Assembly: GCA_900314345.1 (NCBI GenBank) | Contig: OMUX01000290.1 | Coordinates: 1-6,398 of the forward strand | Source: an uncultured Erysipelotrichaceae bacterium | Lineage (GTDB): Bacteria > Bacillota_I > Bacilli_A > Erysipelotrichales > Erysipelotrichaceae | Length of the DNA stretch: 6,398 nucleotides | Direction of reading: 5' to 3' | Shown here: piece by piece, positions 5,475 through 6,398 of the stretch | How positions within the stretch are numbered: the stretch's first letter is position 1 | How the letters are laid out: each line of letters begins with the position of its first letter | The notes under the pieces: model-generated | Told to the model about the DNA's origin: nothing | Seen by the model: the letters and a program-made list of their open reading frames with translations, nothing else | Databases searched by the model: none | Translations under genes and position numbers: made by a program

Positions 5475-6239
5475 TTATCTATGCTCTTTGATATAGTTTC
5501 TCACTGCCAGCACTGCTGTCTCAATGGTATGGCTGATATCATAGGTCTCTTCCACCTTTTCACCATACTTCAGCTCCCGCTCATGATTGGAACAAAGCAG
5601 CAGGATTGTCGCTGCCTTCATCCTTCTGACAGAGGCAACGATGAACAATGCCGCAGACTCCATCTCTGACACCGCAGCCCCAGCCTGCTTCCAGGCTTCC
5701 CACTTATCCTTCAGTTCAGGACCCACAGGCATGGAATCCGGATTCCACTGCCCGTAGAAGCTGTCCTTGCTTTCGGAAACACCAAGGGCATAGTCATACC
5801 CAAGCTGCTTTGCGGCATCTCTCAGATAACATGTCAGCTCAAAATCCGGTACTGCCGGATATTCAATCGGAACATATTCCCTGGTTGTTCCTTCCTTGCG
5901 GATGGAACCTGTCGCAATGACCAGCGTCCCAGGCTTCAGTTCCGGATCAATGCCGCCGCAGGTACCAACACGGATCAGTACCTCTGCCCCGCACATCTTC
6001 AGTTCCTCAATCCCTATGGCTGTGGAAGGACCACCCATGCCTGTTGACATGACAGTCACCAGTTCTCCTTCCAGATATCCGTTCCAGATGTTGTACTCCC
6101 TGTTTGTGATCACGTGGTACGGGTTATCCAGATATGCCGCAATCTTCTCAACCCTGCCAGGATCTCCCGGCAGCAGCACATACCTGCCGATATCCCCCTT
6201 CTGAATCTTCAGATGAAACATCGTACCGTTGTTTTCCAT
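5475..6239 (-). CDS. udp: Uridine phosphorylase family nucleoside phosphorylase
   Basis: The protein cleaves a nucleoside with phosphate to a free base and (deoxy)ribose 1-phosphate, in cytosolic nucleoside salvage. Its 254 residues match E. coli Udp (253). Visible motifs are LPGDPGRVEKIA (23-34), phosphate-site R29, R47 (TNREYN) and R90-T93 (IRVGT), GMGGPSTAIGIEEL (67-80), base-site SKDSFYGQ (157-164) and the ribose-binding SEMESAA (191-197, E192-M193-E194). At the base site the position of E. coli Arg168 appears to be Asn166 (QWN), so uridine preference is less certain than membership of the family. The ATG at 6239 is preceded by GGAGAGGGG with eight bases of spacing. An internal ATG (MFHLKI) is a possible but less likely start. 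It is convergent with the flavin reductase gene. No linked pyrimidine genes are visible; the upstream neighbour lies outside the window. Confidence 0.9.
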   Translation of the reverse strand: MENNGTMFHLKIQKGDIGRYVLLPGDPGRVEKIAAYLDNPYHVITNREYNIWNGYLEGELVTVMSTGMGGPSTAIGIEELKMCGAEVLIRVGTCGGIDPELKPGTLVIATGSIRKEGTTREYVPIEYPAVPDFELTCYLRDAAKQLGYDYALGVSESKDSFYGQWNPDSMPVGPELKDKWEAWKQAGAAVSEMESAALFIVASVRRMKAATILLLCSNHERELKYGEKVEETYDISHTIETAVLAVRNYIKEHR

Positions 6240-6398
6240 ATGATGTACCCCTCTCCTACCTGTATACTACCCGTATTTCTGCAGGAAGACATCCCTTTTC
6301 TTCCATATTATCTTCTGCAGGGTACAGGAATGAATTTCTTCAACTTTTTTCAATTTTCTGCGGAGGAAACCGTTCTGAACAGGCAATAAGTATGGTGA
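6240..6398. other. Region upstream of the nucleoside phosphorylase gene, no gene assigned
   Basis: This edge segment should hold the promoter of the phosphorylase gene on the minus strand. TATACA (minus strand, around 6262-6267) and TAATAT (around 6306-6311) are candidate -10 sites, but no good -35 is seen. CTGCAGGAAGA (6279-6289) and TCTTCTGCAG (6311-6320) form an inverted repeat with one extra base. A minus-strand frame stays open from the edge to a TAG at 6267, but it contains AGA and ATA-ATA codons unlike the neighbouring genes and I do not recognise it. Confidence 0.4.

Overview
The window looks like chromosome of a Gram-positive, low-to-mid GC member of the Bacillota. The evidence is strong AGGAGG-type ribosome binding sites, tightly packed genes, an FtsEX division/cell-wall-hydrolase operon next to an S41 C-terminal processing peptidase, and a VanZ-family membrane protein. 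The proteins would suit an Erysipelotrichia-like lineage, but I cannot prove this from sequence alone. I see no rRNA, tRNA, CRISPR array, insertion sequence or phage gene.

Left half (1-3876, minus strand): a cell-wall remodelling block, transcribed right to left. ftsE (ABC ATPase) overlaps ftsX (membrane subunit) by 11 bases, and ftsX overlaps the next gene by the ATGA junction. That next gene encodes a secreted coiled-coil protein with an M23 (LytM) endopeptidase domain. An intrinsic terminator with a GAAA loop closes this three-gene operon. An S41/PDZ processing peptidase follows and runs off the left edge. By family knowledge, FtsEX uses cytosolic ATP hydrolysis to pull on an extracellular coiled-coil partner and switch on peptidoglycan cleavage. 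Here the partner itself carries a full set of M23 zinc ligands.

Middle (3877-4724): a divergent promoter region with two back-to-back extended -10 elements forming an inverted repeat. The rightward one would start transcription at or very near the ATG of a small VanZ-family membrane protein, suggesting a leaderless mRNA. After vanZ comes a long inverted repeat and then a fossil: the first ~56 codons of a PfkB-family sugar-phosphate kinase (1-phosphofructokinase/LacC type), with a one-base deletion in its GGKGIN motif and nothing of the rest of the gene.

Right half (4725-6398): a flavin-reductase-like FMN-binding protein on the plus strand, whose ribosome binding site lies in the tail of the kinase fossil. 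It ends at a hairpin terminator, followed by an AT-rich convergent intergenic region with a second perfect inverted repeat. A uridine-phosphorylase-family nucleoside phosphorylase then comes on the minus strand, with its upstream region at the right edge.

I found no obvious new multi-gene system. The points most worth a second look are the kinase fossil, the divergent promoter with its possible leaderless vanZ transcript, the cysteine-rich active M23 partner of FtsEX, and the two unexplained inverted repeats.
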